33,474 nt of DNA from Microbacterium gubbeenense DSM 15944 (GCF_000422745.1 NZ_AUGQ01000021.1:1-33474), one strand, 5' to 3'; numbered from the stretch's first letter, positions 8,022 through 18,773 are shown. Notes: generated from the sequence alone by a model not told the origin. Made by a program: numbers and translations.

Positions 8022-8095
8022 TGGGGCTACCTGGATTTGAACCAGGGACCTCGTCATTATCAGTGACGCGCTCTAACCAACTGAGCTATAGCCCC
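8022..8095 (-). tRNA. tRNA-Ile (anticodon GAT)
   Basis: The minus strand from 8095 begins GGGGCTATAGCTCAGTTGG. The anticodon stem CGTCA/TGACG holds loop CTGATAA with anticodon GAT. The T-arm contains GGTTCAAATCC, and the acceptor GGGGCTA pairs with TAGCCCC. The discriminator A is at 8022, and CCA is encoded at 8019-8021. A clear terminator follows. It sits just beyond gyrA and DUF3566, as is usual in actinobacteria. Confidence 0.97.
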
Positions 8096-8201
8096 GTATC
8101 CGACCTCACGGCCGTCAACCTTCAAGAGAATACCCCATCGCCGATGAGCGTTCCAATTCGGCCGCGCATCCCGGGCGTGGCGCATCCCCGCGCATACAGC
8201 A

Positions 8202-8234
8202 GCGGCGCCCCGCGGCGGAAGCCCGGGGCGCCGC
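8202..8234 (-). terminator. GC-rich hairpin closing the gyrB-gyrA-DUF3566 unit
   Basis: GCGGCGCCCC (8202-8211) and GGGGCGCCGC (8225-8234) form a perfect 10-bp stem with a 13-base loop, eight bases past the DUF3566 stop. There is no T run after it, as is common for actinobacterial hairpin terminators. Confidence 0.65.
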
Positions 8235-8242
8235 CATACACA

Positions 8243-8647
8243 TCAGTTCGAGGTGAACCCGACGAGCAGACCGCCCGTGATCTTCACGCACATGTTGTAG
8301 ATACCGGCCGCGACCGCACCCATGACGGTGATCACGACGAGGTTGAGGATCGCGACGACCGAGCCGAACGCGAACACCTGCGGCAGCCCGACGGCCGCCT
8401 CGATCGAGAAGCGCCCATCGCTGAAGCTGCCGACGAACTCGTCGACCTGGGCGATGAGGCCCGTCGACTGGATCACCAGGAACAGCAGGATGAAGAACAC
8501 GAGCGTCACGATCGCGATCGCAATCGCCACGAGGAACGACAGCTTCACAGCCGACCAGAAGTCGATGTACACGAGTCGCAGGCGCACCTGCTTCGAGGAA
8601 GTCTTCTGCGCGGACTTCTTCGCGAGCTTGTCAGCTACCGTGCTCAT
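8243..8647 (-). CDS. DUF3566 membrane protein
   Basis: The product is 134 aa from ATG 8647. A basic Lys/Ser/Thr-rich cytoplasmic N-terminus (residues 1-24) precedes [30 protein letters not shown], the hallmark opening of DUF3566. A second transmembrane segment follows (about 95-118, [22 protein letters not shown]). The gene is almost always found directly after gyrA in actinobacteria. Its function is not established, and the position suggests a link with chromosome or cell-cycle functions. The ATG overlaps the gyrA stop (ATGA), giving translational coupling. Confidence 0.93.
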   Translation of the reverse strand: MSTVADKLAKKSAQKTSSKQVRLRLVYIDFWSAVKLSFLVAIAIAIVTLVFFILLFLVIQSTGLIAQVDEFVGSFSDGRFSIEAAVGLPQVFAFGSVVAILNLVVITVMGAVAAGIYNMCVKITGGLLVGFTSN

Positions 8648-11193
8648 TCATCACCTTCGGAGTTATCGGGAGCATTGTCTTCGGCCTCGACCTCACGAAG
8701 TCGGCGCTCGCTGTTGCGAGCGATCGTGAGGATCTGGTCGCCCTTATCGGGGCGCGCGAACACGACTCCCATCGTGTCGCGACCCTTCGCGGGCACCTCG
8801 GCAACGGCTGAGCGTACCACCTTGCCCTTGGCGAGCACGACCAGAACCTCGTCATCTTCCTGCACGATGATTCCGCCCGCGAGCTCGCCGCGATCGTCGT
8901 GCAGCTTGGCGACCTTGATGCCGATACCGCCGCGACCCTGCACCCGATACTCCTCGATCGCGGTGCGCTTGGCCCATCCGCCATCGGTGACGGTGAACAC
9001 GAACGTGCCGCCGCGCGCGACCGACGCGCTCAGCAGCTCGTCGCCGTCGCGGAACGACATGCCCTTCACGCCCGAGGTCGAGCGACCGAGCGGCCGCAGC
9101 GAATCGTCGCTCGCGGGGAACTGCAGCGACATGCCCTTGCGGCTGATCAGCATGAGGTAGTCGTCGCCGTCGACCAGCATCGCGTCGACGAGCTCGTCGC
9201 CCTCGCGCAGGTTGATCGCGATGATGCCGCCCTGGCGGTTCGAGTCGTACTCGCCGAGCCGGGTCTTCTTCACCAGACCGTTGCGCGTGGCGAGCACGAG
9301 GTACTCGCGGTCGTCGTACGCCTTCAGCTCGATGACCTCGGCGATCGTTTCGTCGGGCTGCATCGCTACGAGGTTCGCGACGTGCAGGCCCTTCGCGTCG
9401 CGACCGGCCTCCGGCAGCTCGTACGCCTTCACGCGGTACACGCGACCCGTGTTCGTGAAGAACAGGATCCAGTGGTGCGTCGTGGTGACGAAGAAATGCT
9501 CGACGACGTCGTCGGCGCGCAGCTGCGCGCCCTTGACGCCCTTTCCGCCGCGGTGCTGGCTGCGGTACAGGTCGCTGCGCGTGCGCTTGACGTATCCCTC
9601 GCGGGTGATCGTGACGACCACCTCTTCCTCGGCGATGAGATCCTCCATCGACACGTCGCCGTCGAAACCGTGCACGATCTGCGTGCGGCGGTCGTCGGCG
9701 TACTTGTCGGTGATCACCGTCAGTTCAGTCTTGACGATGTCGCGCTGGCGGTCCGAGCTCGCAATGATCTCCCGGAAGTCGGCGATCTTCGCCTCGAGCT
9801 CGTCGGCCTCGTCGATGATCTTCTGGCGCTCGAGCGCCGCGAGGCGGCGCAGCTGCATCGACAAAATCGCATCCGCCTGAATGTCGTCGATATCGAGCAA
9901 GGCCTTCAGGCCTTCGCGCGCCTCGTCGACGGTGGGCGAACGACGGATCAGTGCGATGACCTCGTCGAGCGCGTCGAGCGCCTTGAGGTAGCCGCGCAGG
10001 ACGTGCATGCGCTCTTCGGCCTTGCGCAGGCGGAACTGCGTGCGGCGCACCACGACCTCGAGCTGGTGCGAGATCCACAGCGTGATGAAGCGATCGAGCG
10101 GCAGCGTGCGCGGCACGGAGTCGACGATCGCGAGCATGTTCGCGGAGAAATTCGACCGCAGGTCGGTGTGCTTGTAGAGGTTGTTCAGCACGACCTTCGC
10201 GACCGCGTCGCGCTTGAGCACGATCACGAGACGCTGGCCAGTACGGCCAGACGTCTCGTCGCGGATGTCCGCGATGCCCTGCACGCGCCCTTCGCGCGCG
10301 AGGTCGCTGATCTTCACCGCGAGGTTGTCGGGGTTGACCTGATACGGCAGCTCTGTGACGACGAGGCAGGTGCGCCCCTGGATCTCCTCGACGTTCACGA
10401 TTGCGCGCATCGGGATGGATCCACGGCCCGTGCGGTACATCTCCTGGATGCCCTTGGTGCCGAGGATCTGCGCCTTCGTCGGGAAATCAGGCCCCGGGAT
10501 CCGCTGCATCAGGCCCGCGAGCAGCTCCTCGCGAGGAAGCTCGGGGTGATCGAGCGCCCACAGCGCGCCGTCCGCGACCTCGCGGAGGTTGTGCGGGGGG
10601 ATGTTCGTCGCCATGCCGACGGCGATGCCGATGGATCCGTTGACCAGAAGGTTCGGGATGCGCGCCGGCAGGACCGTCGGCTCCTTGGTGCGGCCGTCGT
10701 AGTTGTCCTGGAAGTCGACCGTGTCTTCTTCGATGTCGCGCACCATCTCGAGCGCGAGCGGGGCCATCTTGGTCTCGGTGTATCGCGGGGCCGCGGCGCC
10801 CTGGTTGCCCGGGGTGCCGAAGTTACCCTGGCCGAGCGCCATCGGGTACCGCATCGACCACGGCTGCACGAGGCGCACAAGGGTGTCATAGATCGCGGTG
10901 TCGCCGTGCGGGTGATACTGACCCATCACGTCGCCGACGACGCGCGCGCACTTCGAGAACGACTTGTCCGGGCGGTATCCGCCGTCGTACATCGCATAGA
11001 TCACACGGCGGTGCACGGGCTTCAGGCCGTCGCGCACATCGGGCAGCGCGCGCCCGATGATCACGCTCATCGCATAGTCGAGATAGCTGCGCTGCATCTC
11101 CGACTGCAGGTCGACCTGGTCGATCCGACCATGGTTGTGGTCCGCGTTGAGGTCCGGACGTCCCTCGTCTTCGGGAAGCTCTGTGTCAGTCAT
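8644..11193 (-). CDS. gyrA: DNA gyrase subunit A
   Basis: The product is 849 aa from ATG 11193. GyrA with GyrB introduces negative supercoils ahead of replication and transcription, cutting and rejoining DNA. The catalytic Tyr is Tyr138 in AAAPRYTE. The quinolone-resistance region reads [10 protein letters not shown]: Thr99 occupies the position of E. coli Ser83 and Asp103 that of Asp87, so no classical resistance change is visible. The C-terminal domain carries the GyrA-box-like HRGGKG and repeated beta-pinwheel blades. It starts 26 bases after the gyrB stop, in one operon with DUF3566. Confidence 0.98.
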   Translation of the reverse strand: MTDTELPEDEGRPDLNADHNHGRIDQVDLQSEMQRSYLDYAMSVIIGRALPDVRDGLKPVHRRVIYAMYDGGYRPDKSFSKCARVVGDVMGQYHPHGDTAIYDTLVRLVQPWSMRYPMALGQGNFGTPGNQGAAAPRYTETKMAPLALEMVRDIEEDTVDFQDNYDGRTKEPTVLPARIPNLLVNGSIGIAVGMATNIPPHNLREVADGALWALDHPELPREELLAGLMQRIPGPDFPTKAQILGTKGIQEMYRTGRGSIPMRAIVNVEEIQGRTCLVVTELPYQVNPDNLAVKISDLAREGRVQGIADIRDETSGRTGQRLVIVLKRDAVAKVVLNNLYKHTDLRSNFSANMLAIVDSVPRTLPLDRFITLWISHQLEVVVRRTQFRLRKAEERMHVLRGYLKALDALDEVIALIRRSPTVDEAREGLKALLDIDDIQADAILSMQLRRLAALERQKIIDEADELEAKIADFREIIASSDRQRDIVKTELTVITDKYADDRRTQIVHGFDGDVSMEDLIAEEEVVVTITREGYVKRTRSDLYRSQHRGGKGVKGAQLRADDVVEHFFVTTTHHWILFFTNTGRVYRVKAYELPEAGRDAKGLHVANLVAMQPDETIAEVIELKAYDDREYLVLATRNGLVKKTRLGEYDSNRQGGIIAINLREGDELVDAMLVDGDDYLMLISRKGMSLQFPASDDSLRPLGRSTSGVKGMSFRDGDELLSASVARGGTFVFTVTDGGWAKRTAIEEYRVQGRGGIGIKVAKLHDDRGELAGGIIVQEDDEVLVVLAKGKVVRSAVAEVPAKGRDTMGVVFARPDKGDQILTIARNSERRLREVEAEDNAPDNSEGDE

Positions 11194-11219
11194 GAATTCG
11201 TCTCTCTAGCCGCGCTCGA

Positions 11220-13235
11220 TCAGATGTCGAGGAAGCGGACGTCCTTCGCGTTGCGCTGGATGAAGTTTCGGCGCGATTCCACGTCCTCGCCCATCAGGAC
11301 GGCGAAGATCTCGTCGGCCGCGGCCGCATCGTCGATCGTCACCTGACGCAGGGTGCGCGTCTCGGGGTTCATCGTGGTATCCCACAGCTCCTCGGCGTTC
11401 ATCTCGCCGAGGCCCTTGTAGCGCTGCACGCCGCCCTCCGTGCTCTTCGGCAGGCGCCAGCCGCGGGCGATGCCCTCTTCCGCGAACACGTCACGTTCGC
11501 GATCCGAGTACACGTATTGATGGGGGGCGTTGGTCCACTTGAGGCGGTACAGCGGCGGCATCGCGAGGTAGACGAACCCGGCCTCGATGAGTCCGCGCAT
11601 GTACCGGAAGATCAATGTGAGCAGGAGCGTCGTGATGTGCTGTCCATCGACATCGGCATCGGTCATGAGCACGATCTTGTGGTAGCGCGCCTTCTCGATA
11701 TCGAACTCGGGGCCGACGCCCGGGCCGAAGGCCTGGATCATCGCCTGGATCTCCCGGTTGCCGAGTGCCTTGTCGAGGCGTGCGCGCTCGACGTTCAGCA
11801 CCTTGCCGCGCAGCGACAGGATCGCCTGCGTCGTCGGGTTGCGCCCGTCGACCGCGGATCCGCCTGCCGAGTCGCCCTCGACGAGGAAAATCTCGGAGAT
11901 CGACGGATCCTTGCTCGTGCAGTCCTTCAGCTTGTCGGGCATGGCCGCCGATTCGAAGACACTCTTACGACGAGCCGTTTCGCGGGCCTTGCGAGCCGCC
12001 ATGCGGGCCGACGCCGCGTCGATCGACTTACGAATGATCGTCTTCGCCTGCTGCGGGTTGCGCTCGAACCAGTCGCCCAGTTCCTCGTTGACGACGCGCT
12101 GCACGAAGCTCTTCGCCTCGGTGTTGCCGAGCTTTGTCTTCGTCTGACCTTCGAACTGCGGCTCTGCGAGCTTGATGGAGATCACGGCGGTGAGGCCCTC
12201 GCGCACGTCGTCGCCCGTGAGGTTCTCGTCCTTCTCCTTGAGCAGGTTGTTCGCACGAGCGTATCGATTCACGAGCGTCGTCATCGCCGCACGGAAACCC
12301 TCCTCGTGCGTGCCGCCCTCGTGCGTGTTGATCGTGTTCGCATAGGTGAACACGTTCTCGCTGTACGAGGTCGTCCACTGCATGGCAACCTCGAGCGCGA
12401 TCTTGCGATCGGTGTCTTCGGTCTCGAAACTGATGATCTCCTCATGCACGCGCTCTGACCTGCGCGCATTGTTGAGGTAATCGACGTAATCCATGAGGCC
12501 GTTCTCGTACATGAACACGTCATGCCGTTGCTGGGCCTCGGGCGTACCGTCTGCGTCGTCGACCTCTTCGATCGAGCCGGCGCGCTCGTCGTACAGCTCG
12601 ATCGTCAGACCCTTGTTGAGGAAGGCCATCTGCTGGAAGCGCGTGCGCAGCACCTCGTACTCGAAGTCCACCGTCTCGGTGAAGATCTCGGCGTCCGGCC
12701 AGAAGGTGATCTCCGTACCCGTCTCGTCCGTCTCGTCGCCGCGTTCGATCGGCGCAACCGCGTGACCGCCGTCCGCGTACGACTGACTCCACTCGTAGCC
12801 GTCGCGCTTGATGACCGCGTCGAGTCGCGTCGACAGGGCGTTCACGACCGATGATCCGACGCCGTGCAGACCGCCCGACACGGCGTATCCGCCGCCGCCG
12901 AACTTGCCTCCGGCGTGGAGGACGGTCAGCACGACCTCGAGGGTCGACTTGCCCTCTTTCTTGTTCTCCTCGACCGGGATCCCGCGACCGTTGTCGACCA
13001 CACGCAGGCCGCCGTCTTCGAGCAGCGTCACCTTGATCGTGTCGCAGTACCCCGCGAGCGCCTCATCAACCGAGTTGTCGACGATCTCGTACACGAGATG
13101 GTGCAGACCGCGCGGTCCGGTAGAACCGATGTACATGCCGGGGCGCTTGCGCACCGCCTCGAGCCCCTCAAGAACCTGGATGGCGTCCGCGCCATACTCG
13201 TTCATCACTTTGTTGTGAGAGGTCTCATTCGTCAT
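11220..13235 (-). CDS. gyrB: DNA gyrase subunit B
   Basis: The product is 671 aa. ATG 13235 is chosen because AGGAG lies 11-15 bases upstream and homologues begin shortly before [20 protein letters not shown]. The GHKL ATPase has [13 protein letters not shown] and GRGIPV, the transducer domain follows, and the TOPRIM domain has EGDSAGGSA and DADVDGQH, which bind Mg2+ for cleavage. It pairs with GyrA encoded immediately downstream. The 119 bases upstream hold a short GGCCT-AAC-AGGCC hairpin and the palindrome TCTCGCGCGAGA (13314-13325), either of which could be regulatory or end the recF unit. Confidence 0.98.
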   Translation of the reverse strand: MTNETSHNKVMNEYGADAIQVLEGLEAVRKRPGMYIGSTGPRGLHHLVYEIVDNSVDEALAGYCDTIKVTLLEDGGLRVVDNGRGIPVEENKKEGKSTLEVVLTVLHAGGKFGGGGYAVSGGLHGVGSSVVNALSTRLDAVIKRDGYEWSQSYADGGHAVAPIERGDETDETGTEITFWPDAEIFTETVDFEYEVLRTRFQQMAFLNKGLTIELYDERAGSIEEVDDADGTPEAQQRHDVFMYENGLMDYVDYLNNARRSERVHEEIISFETEDTDRKIALEVAMQWTTSYSENVFTYANTINTHEGGTHEEGFRAAMTTLVNRYARANNLLKEKDENLTGDDVREGLTAVISIKLAEPQFEGQTKTKLGNTEAKSFVQRVVNEELGDWFERNPQQAKTIIRKSIDAASARMAARKARETARRKSVFESAAMPDKLKDCTSKDPSISEIFLVEGDSAGGSAVDGRNPTTQAILSLRGKVLNVERARLDKALGNREIQAMIQAFGPGVGPEFDIEKARYHKIVLMTDADVDGQHITTLLLTLIFRYMRGLIEAGFVYLAMPPLYRLKWTNAPHQYVYSDRERDVFAEEGIARGWRLPKSTEGGVQRYKGLGEMNAEELWDTTMNPETRTLRQVTIDDAAAADEIFAVLMGEDVESRRNFIQRNAKDVRFLDI

Positions 13236-13354
13236 GAAAGCATTGCTCCTAGTCGTGTGCGCAGCGTCTTTCAGTTTACCCGGTCGGGATGTGAAAAGCG
13301 GCCTAACAGGCCCTCTCGCGCGAGAAAAGCCCCTCAGATGGGTCCCTTCCCGTC

Positions 13355-13849
13355 CTAACCGTATGTATCGCGCGGGCCGCGCCCCTGCACACGCCTGAAG
13401 CCATGTTTCCAGGTGGGTACGTCCGGCCCGAAGAAGCGAATCTCCTTTACGCCAGAATCCGGGTACAGCTCGAGCACCCGGGTCAGGAAGTTCGCACGCA
13501 TGAGGTGCATCTGTTTTCCACGCGCCGTCGAGTCGCATCGCACGACTACGAGACCCTGCGCGAAGGTCTCGATGAAGGAGTGCGCGGCGTTGTCCTCGCC
13601 GGCGATCTCCTCCCAGTTCAGCGCGAGCTCCTCGCGCTCGAGCTGCGGCCGCCAGCCGCTCGCCGACGTGAGCGCCTCGATCGCGTCGCCGAGAGTGCCC
13701 GGATCCCGTCCCTTCGCGAACGGCTGGCTCCCGTCCGGATCCCCGCGCTGACGCCGCTTGCGGCGCGCGGCCTGGCTGAGCGGCAGGCCGCGCAGGCGCA
13801 GGTACGTCGCGATCGTCTCCGGAATCCCCGGGGGCCGCTCGTTCGTCAC
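13355..13849 (-). CDS. DUF721 (DciA-like) protein
   Basis: The product is 164 aa from GTG 13849, overlapping the recF stop as GTGA; GAGGAG just upstream supports this start. The conserved core is [20 protein letters not shown], then [29 protein letters not shown]. The family is always near recF/gyrB in actinobacteria and is related to DciA, the ancestral loader of the replicative helicase DnaB. A role at oriC is likely by family and place. The N-terminal half is basic (RRKRRQRG) and probably disordered. Confidence 0.93.
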   Translation of the reverse strand: MTNERPPGIPETIATYLRLRGLPLSQAARRKRRQRGDPDGSQPFAKGRDPGTLGDAIEALTSASGWRPQLEREELALNWEEIAGEDNAAHSFIETFAQGLVVVRCDSTARGKQMHLMRANFLTRVLELYPDSGVKEIRFFGPDVPTWKHGFRRVQGRGPRDTYG

Positions 13850-15018
13850 GACGACTCCTCGAACGGGTGCTCGGCGAGGGGACCGAGGATCTTTCCCGCT
13901 TCGATCCGCACCGCGCCGGCGCGCAGCGCCTCGGGGATATCCCGCGCCACCGCGGCCGTGACGATCACCTGCTCGTAGTCGGCCACGACGCCTGCCAGGC
14001 GGCCGCGCCGGGCCGCATCGAGCTCGGCGAACACATCGTCGAGGATGAGGATCGGGTCGCCGCCCGGCGATTCCTGCCGCAGCAGCTCGGCCGATGCCAG
14101 GCGCAGCGACAGCACGATCGACCACCCCTCGCCGTGCGAGGCGTACCCCTTCACGGGCAGCCCGCGCAGCCGCAGCACGAGGTCGTCGCGGTGGGGTCCG
14201 ACGAGCGTCAGGCCGCGTTCGATCTCCTGCGCCCGCTTCGCCTCGAGCGCGGCACGGAACTGCGCCGCGATGTCGCCCGCGGTGACCTCGCGAGCGTTCT
14301 CGTCCTCCTCGGGATCTTCGCCGCCGATCGACAGCGCCCACGCGAGCCCGGGCGCGTGATCCTCACCGGCGATCGCGGCGTACGCGGCGGCGAGCGGATC
14401 CGTGAGGTCGCGCGCGAGACGGATCCGCGCGTCGATGATCTGGGTTCCGAGCGCGATGAGCTTGTCGTCCCACACCTCGAGGGTCGTGAGCTGCTCGACC
14501 TTCATGCCGCGCGCCCGCGCCGACTTCAGCAGGGTCGTGCGCTGCCGCAGCGTGCGGTCGTAGTCGGCGATGACGCTCGCCATCCGCGGCGTTCGCTGCA
14601 CGAGCAGCTGATCGGCGAAGCGGCGCCGCGACGACGGATCCCCCCGGACGATCTGCAGGTCTTCCGGCGCGAACAGCACCGCCTGCGCGTAGCGCGGCAG
14701 CTCGTTCGTGCGCACCGGGTTCCCCGAGACGCGCGCCTTGTTGGATCCCTGTTTGTTGACCTGCAGTTCGAGCGTGACGGTGCGCGTGCCGTGCGCGAGA
14801 CGGGCGCGCACGAACGCGGCGTCCTTCCCGTCGCGCACGAGCGGCGCATCCGACGTCACCCGATGGGATCCGAGGGTGGCGAGATACGCGATCGCCTCGG
14901 CGAGGTTCGTCTTCCCCTGACCGTTGCGGCCGACGAGCAGGTTGGTGCCGGGCTGCAGATCGAGCTCCGCCTCGGCGTAGTTGCGGAAGTCGACGAGGCT
15001 GAGGTGCTCGACGATCAC
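13846..15018 (-). CDS. recF: DNA replication and repair protein RecF
   Basis: The product is 390 aa from GTG 15018. It is an SMC-like ATPase that loads RecA at gapped DNA together with RecO and RecR. The Walker A motif is GRNGQGKT (residues 30-37). [15 protein letters not shown] and the signature [12 protein letters not shown] precede Walker [13 protein letters not shown]. The gene begins nine bases after dnaN stops, so it is in the dnaN operon, and it runs into the DUF721 gene. There is no gnd gene between dnaN and recF, unlike streptomycetes and mycobacteria. Confidence 0.97.
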   Translation of the reverse strand: MIVEHLSLVDFRNYAEAELDLQPGTNLLVGRNGQGKTNLAEAIAYLATLGSHRVTSDAPLVRDGKDAAFVRARLAHGTRTVTLELQVNKQGSNKARVSGNPVRTNELPRYAQAVLFAPEDLQIVRGDPSSRRRFADQLLVQRTPRMASVIADYDRTLRQRTTLLKSARARGMKVEQLTTLEVWDDKLIALGTQIIDARIRLARDLTDPLAAAYAAIAGEDHAPGLAWALSIGGEDPEEDENAREVTAGDIAAQFRAALEAKRAQEIERGLTLVGPHRDDLVLRLRGLPVKGYASHGEGWSIVLSLRLASAELLRQESPGGDPILILDDVFAELDAARRGRLAGVVADYEQVIVTAAVARDIPEALRAGAVRIEAGKILGPLAEHPFEESS

Positions 15019-15027
15019 GACCCGCGC

Positions 15028-16173
15028 CTAGCGCAGCAGCAGGTTGGGCTGCAGCAGGTACTTGAAGTTGTCGCTCGCGGCGTCTTCGACGGAGGTCTGT
15101 GCCATCACCAGGATCGGGCTGAGCTTGTTCGCGTTGTCGCTCGACGTGAACGTGATGCGCGCGAACTCGCTCTTGACCGCTCCGAGCGCCTCGAGGAGGT
15201 ACTGCGGGTTGAGGCCGAGCGTGACCTCGTCGCCGCCGGTCAGGGTCGCGTCGACGGATTCCGACGCGCGCGCCTGGTCGCCGCCAGCAGCGTCCATCGT
15301 GACCTCGTTCTGGCTGAACGTGAAGCGCAGCGGCGCCGACCGGTCGAGAACCAGCGCCACGCGGCGCACGGCCTCGGTGAGGTCGCTCGTCGATACGACG
15401 GCGTAGTGCCCGGTCTGCTCCGGGAACAGTCGCTGCACGGGCGGGAAGTTGCCCTTGATCAGCAGCGACGTCACGGTCTTGTTGCCGGCCGTGAACGCGA
15501 TGATCTCGCGGTCGCCCTCGCCCGAGAATGCGATCGAGATGTTGCCGCCGTGGGCGAAGGTCTTGCCGACCTCGATCAGCGTGCGGGCCGGAACGAGCGC
15601 CTGGACCTCCTGCTGGCTGCCGTCCCAGTCGACCGTGCGCAGCGCGACGCGGTAGCGGTCGGTGGCCACGAGGCCGAGCGAATTCTCGCTGACGGCGAGC
15701 TGCACGCCCGTGAGCACGGGGGTGACGTCGTCGCGCGACGCGGCGAAGGCCACCTGGGCGATCGCGGTCGAGAAGTCTTCGCCGGGCACGACGCCCGACT
15801 GGCCCGTGACCTCGGGGATCGCCGGATATTCCTCGACCGGCATGGATGCCAGGGCGAAGCGCGCCGGACCGCATACGACGGCGACGTTGTTCTCGTCATC
15901 GGTCGAGATCTCGATCGGCGCGTTGGGCAGCCGGCTCGAGATGTCGTTCAGCAGGCGGCCGTGCACGAGGATCGTGCCGGGCTCGTCGATCGTCGCCTCG
16001 ATCGTCGTACGGGCCGATGCCTCGTAGTCGAACGCAGACAGGGAGAGGGATCCGTCGGTGCCGGCCTCGATCAGCACGCCCGCGAGAATCGGCTGCGGGT
16101 TGCGCTGCGGCAGCAGCTTGACGACGAACGAGACCGCCTCGCTGAAGACGTCTCGGTTCACGTGGAACTTCAC
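15028..16173 (-). CDS. dnaN: DNA polymerase III sliding clamp (beta subunit)
   Basis: The product is 381 aa from GTG 16173, preceded by GAGGGAGAG. MKFHVNRDVFSEAVSFVVK is the usual first strand and helix, and three clamp domains follow. The C-terminus ends near YLLQPNLLLR, slightly different from the classical P-M-R/K-L ending. The ring encircles DNA and tethers polymerase III and other partners. The gene lies directly beside oriC. Confidence 0.98.
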   Translation of the reverse strand: MKFHVNRDVFSEAVSFVVKLLPQRNPQPILAGVLIEAGTDGSLSLSAFDYEASARTTIEATIDEPGTILVHGRLLNDISSRLPNAPIEISTDDENNVAVVCGPARFALASMPVEEYPAIPEVTGQSGVVPGEDFSTAIAQVAFAASRDDVTPVLTGVQLAVSENSLGLVATDRYRVALRTVDWDGSQQEVQALVPARTLIEVGKTFAHGGNISIAFSGEGDREIIAFTAGNKTVTSLLIKGNFPPVQRLFPEQTGHYAVVSTSDLTEAVRRVALVLDRSAPLRFTFSQNEVTMDAAGGDQARASESVDATLTGGDEVTLGLNPQYLLEALGAVKSEFARITFTSSDNANKLSPILVMAQTSVEDAASDNFKYLLQPNLLLR

Positions 16174-16606
16174 GTAGCTCTCCCTCAGATGCGTGTAGAT
16201 CGATACGACACGCTCTTCGAAGAACGCAGATGTCGCGGGAACCCAATGCTAGTAGCTCATGGCCGCCCGAGTCGAAACTCGATCCGTGGTGGTGATTGGA
16301 GCGCCCTTGGATAAGAGAGATCTCTTAACAGCGTTAACAGCTGTGGAGAATGTGGATAACTCTGTGGATCCTAGAAGCGAGTAGGTAACTACATCGATGT
16401 CGTTTGTGGACGAGCTGCGGATGAGCGGTTCATACGTCGAAGGCCGGAGAATCGCTCCACACAGCGGGTTTCACAGCGGTGGCGCGTGTCGTGCACAGGG
16501 CGAATGGCGTGTCTCCACAGTTATCCACAAGTTATCCACAACGTGGAGAACTCTTAACAGCGACGGATCCGTGGGATGCGCACCGTGTGGAGAGTCTGGG
16601 GATAAC
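16174..16606. other. oriC: chromosomal replication origin with DnaA-box clusters
   Basis: This is the 433-bp gap between dnaA and dnaN. Perfect DnaA boxes (TTATCCACA or its complement) are at 16351-16359, 16521-16529 and 16532-16540. Near matches are at 16342-16350 (TGTGGAGAA), 16363-16371 (TGTGGATCC), 16453-16461, 16511-16519, 16542-16550, 16586-16594 and 16597-16605 (TGGGGATAA). They form a left cluster and a right cluster. TTAACAG occurs three times (16325-16331, 16334-16340, 16554-16560), and the less GC-rich patch about 16311-16340 may be the unwinding element. Confidence 0.93.
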
Positions 16607-18004
16607 TCAGCGCCGACCGAGCTGAGCCGTGATCTCCTGCACCTGGTTGTACAGCTGACGCTTCTCTTTCATGAGCTGCGTGATCTTCTTCGTCGCGTAC
16701 ATGACGGTCGTGTGATCGCGGCCGCCGAACAGCTGCCCGATCTTCGGCAGCGACAGGTTCGTGCGCTCGCGGCACAGGTACATCGCGATCTGGCGGGCCT
16801 GCGCGATGGCCTGGGCGCGGCCGGGCCCGTACAGGTCGTCGACCGTGATCTTGAAGTACGTCGCGGTCGCCTGGATGATGTCGGTCGGCGAGACCACCGT
16901 GTCTTCGGGCTTGTCCACGATGTCACGGAGCACGCCCTCGGCGAGCTCTCGGCTGACCTCGGAGCGGTTGAGGCTGGCGAACGCGGACACGCGGATCAGG
17001 GCGCCCTCGAGCTCGCGGATGTTCGTCGAGACGCGCGAGGCGATGTATTCGATGACGTCCTCGGGGATGTAGATCCGCTCGCTCGAGGCCTTCTTGCGAA
17101 GGATCGCGATGCGGGTCTCGAGGTCGGGCGCCTGCACATCGGTGATGAGGCCCCACTCGAAGCGCGAGCGCATGCGGTCCTCGAAGCCGGTGAGCAGTCG
17201 CGGCGCCACATCGCTCGTGATCACGACCTGCTTGTCGTGGTCGTGCAGCGTGTTGAACGTGTGGAAGAACGTCTCCTGCGTCTCGGCCTTGCCCTGCAGG
17301 AACTGGATGTCGTCGATCAACAGGATGTCGAGGTCGCGGTAGCGGGCGTTGAATGCGGCGCCGCGGTTGTTCGCGATCGAGTTGATGAAGTCGTTGGTGA
17401 ATTCTTCGCTCGAGACGTAGCGCACGCGCACGCCGGGAAAGAGGTTCTGCGCGTAGTCGCCGATCGCGTGCAGCAGGTGGGTCTTGCCGAGGCCCGAGTC
17501 GCCGTAGATGAACAGCGGGTTGTAAGCCTTGGCGGGCGCCTCCGCGACGGCGACGGCCGCGGCATGCGCGAAGCGGTTCGACTGGCCGATGACGAAGTTG
17601 TCGAACGTGTACTTCGGGTTGAGGCGGGTCTCGCTGCGCGGCTGCGGGTGCGGCTGTTCGATCGGGCGCGACGAGCGATCCTGCTGGGGTTCCGGATCCG
17701 TCGCCAGCGGCGAGGCGTCGGGGATGTACGGCTGCTGCGCGAGCTCGGGGTTCGTGACGACGCGGAACGACGTGACGCTGTCGTCGCCCACGCGCGCGAT
17801 CGCGTCCATGAGCGGCTCGCGCATGCGCTTGTTGAGCTGCCCGGCGGTGAGATCGTTCGGGACGTCGAGATAGAGGGATCCGCCCATAACGCCCTGCGGC
17901 ACGGCGAGGCTCAGGAAGCCCTCGAGCTGCGGCGTGACGCGGTCGTCCTCCTTGAGCTCAGCGAGCACGAGACGCCAGATCGGAACGTCGGGAACGTCTG
18001 CCAT
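16607..18004 (-). CDS. dnaA: chromosomal replication initiator DnaA
   Basis: The product is 465 aa. ATG 18004 is chosen for the GGAGG upstream and for MADVPDVPIWRLVLAELKED, the domain I start. The linker domain II (about residues 82-125) is rich in Pro and Gln. The AAA+ domain has Walker A GDSGLGKT (168-175) and Walker B LLIDDIQF (228-235). Domain IV ends with GGRDHTTVMYATKKI, the DnaA-box-binding signature. It opens oriC, which adjoins the 3' end of the gene. A perfect DnaA box in its own upstream region indicates autoregulation. Confidence 0.98.
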   Translation of the reverse strand: MADVPDVPIWRLVLAELKEDDRVTPQLEGFLSLAVPQGVMGGSLYLDVPNDLTAGQLNKRMREPLMDAIARVGDDSVTSFRVVTNPELAQQPYIPDASPLATDPEPQQDRSSRPIEQPHPQPRSETRLNPKYTFDNFVIGQSNRFAHAAAVAVAEAPAKAYNPLFIYGDSGLGKTHLLHAIGDYAQNLFPGVRVRYVSSEEFTNDFINSIANNRGAAFNARYRDLDILLIDDIQFLQGKAETQETFFHTFNTLHDHDKQVVITSDVAPRLLTGFEDRMRSRFEWGLITDVQAPDLETRIAILRKKASSERIYIPEDVIEYIASRVSTNIRELEGALIRVSAFASLNRSEVSRELAEGVLRDIVDKPEDTVVSPTDIIQATATYFKITVDDLYGPGRAQAIAQARQIAMYLCRERTNLSLPKIGQLFGGRDHTTVMYATKKITQLMKEKRQLYNQVQEITAQLGRR

Positions 18005-18032
18005 CCGTCCGCCTCCTCTATTTTGCACAGCC

Positions 18033-18041
18033 TGTGGATAA
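18033..18041. promoter_or_regulatory. DnaA box upstream of dnaA
   Basis: TGTGGATAA is a perfect reverse-strand DnaA box, 28 bases ahead of the dnaA start, between dnaA and rpmH. It fits the common autoregulation of dnaA. Confidence 0.8.
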
Positions 18042-18156
18042 CTTGGATTACGCTAGTCAGGTCGGCGCGATGTCGCAAACCCCATTCGCCGAATCCGCGT
18101 GTCTTCGAGGTGAGATGTCGGCCCCTGTGGGGATACTGACAGGTTGTGCTCGCGGT

Positions 18157-18186
18157 TTGCGAGGATTTCGAATCTCGACGTAGACT
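18157..18186 (+). promoter_or_regulatory. candidate rpmH promoter
   Basis: TTGCGA (18157-18162) and TAGACT (18181-18186) are separated by 18 bases, 90 bases ahead of rpmH. TAGACT fits the TAnnnT -10 pattern. A TTGACT at 18194 lacks a partner. The 5' leader is thus about 80 bases long. Confidence 0.45.
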
Positions 18187-18275
18187 GTTGCGGTTGACTT
18201 GTGCCCGCTGTGGGCATTTCTGAAATACGTCTCCGGCCCGTTGTTTTCCGGTGACACGAACCTCCCGGAGTGAGT

Positions 18276-18413
18276 ATGAGCAAGCGCACTTTCCAGCCCA
18301 ACAACCGTCGTCGCGCCCGTAAGCACGGCTTCCGTGCCCGCATGCGCACCCGCGCCGGCCGCGCGATCCTGAGCGCGCGCCGCGGCAAGGGCCGTACCGA
18401 GCTCTCCGCGTAG
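18276..18413 (+). CDS. rpmH: 50S ribosomal protein L34
   Basis: The product is 45 aa from ATG 18276, preceded by CGGAG. It reads [20 protein letters not shown] and continues with the basic motif ending GKGRTELSA, the standard L34 sequence. It is a structural protein of the large ribosomal subunit. It opens the rightward operon and is divergent from dnaA, as in nearly all bacteria with this arrangement. Confidence 0.98.
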   Translation: MSKRTFQPNNRRRARKHGFRARMRTRAGRAILSARRGKGRTELSA

Positions 18414-18434
18414 AGCACGAGCGGCACGTCGCAC

Positions 18435-18773
18435 GTGCTCTCGCGATCGCAGCGCATCACCCGCGGCATCGACTATCGATCAGTCGTCCGTCGGGGCGCT
18501 CGTCGCGCGGGCGCGGTGCATGTGCTCCATGTCGTGGACACACACGAGGATCGGCTGCCCCGATTCGGTTTCATCGTGTCCAAGGCGGTCGGAAACGCTG
18601 TGACCCGCAACACCGTGCGGCGTCGCCTCAAGGCCATCTGCCTCGAGGCGACGCCGCAGGTGCGTCGGGGGGCCGACATCGTGATCCGCGCGCTTCCGGC
18701 ATCGGCGACGTCGCCCTTCTCCGAGCTGCGGCACGATGTCGTCGGCAGTATCGAGCGCAAGGCGGCATCGTGA
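18435..18773 (+). CDS. rnpA: ribonuclease P protein component
   Basis: The product is 112 aa from GTG 18435. LSRSQRITRGIDYRSVVRRG is the usual start. The RNR motif region GNAVTRNTVRRRLKAI (about residues 53-68) binds the catalytic RNA and pre-tRNA leader. It assists removal of the 5' leader of tRNAs. It follows rpmH by 21 bases and overlaps yidD by four bases (GTGA). Confidence 0.96.
   Translation: MLSRSQRITRGIDYRSVVRRGARRAGAVHVLHVVDTHEDRLPRFGFIVSKAVGNAVTRNTVRRRLKAICLEATPQVRRGADIVIRALPASATSPFSELRHDVVGSIERKAAS

Noticed and set aside
7842..8057. N-terminal extension of the FAD/NAD(P)-binding protein
   Set aside because: The frame passes through the tRNA-Ile gene and its terminator, so the protein must start later.
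16154..16169. parS-like sequence CGGTTCACGTGGAACT at the start of dnaN
   Set aside because: Only 12 of 16 bases match, and the bases encode the conserved DnaN start KFHVN, which explains the similarity.
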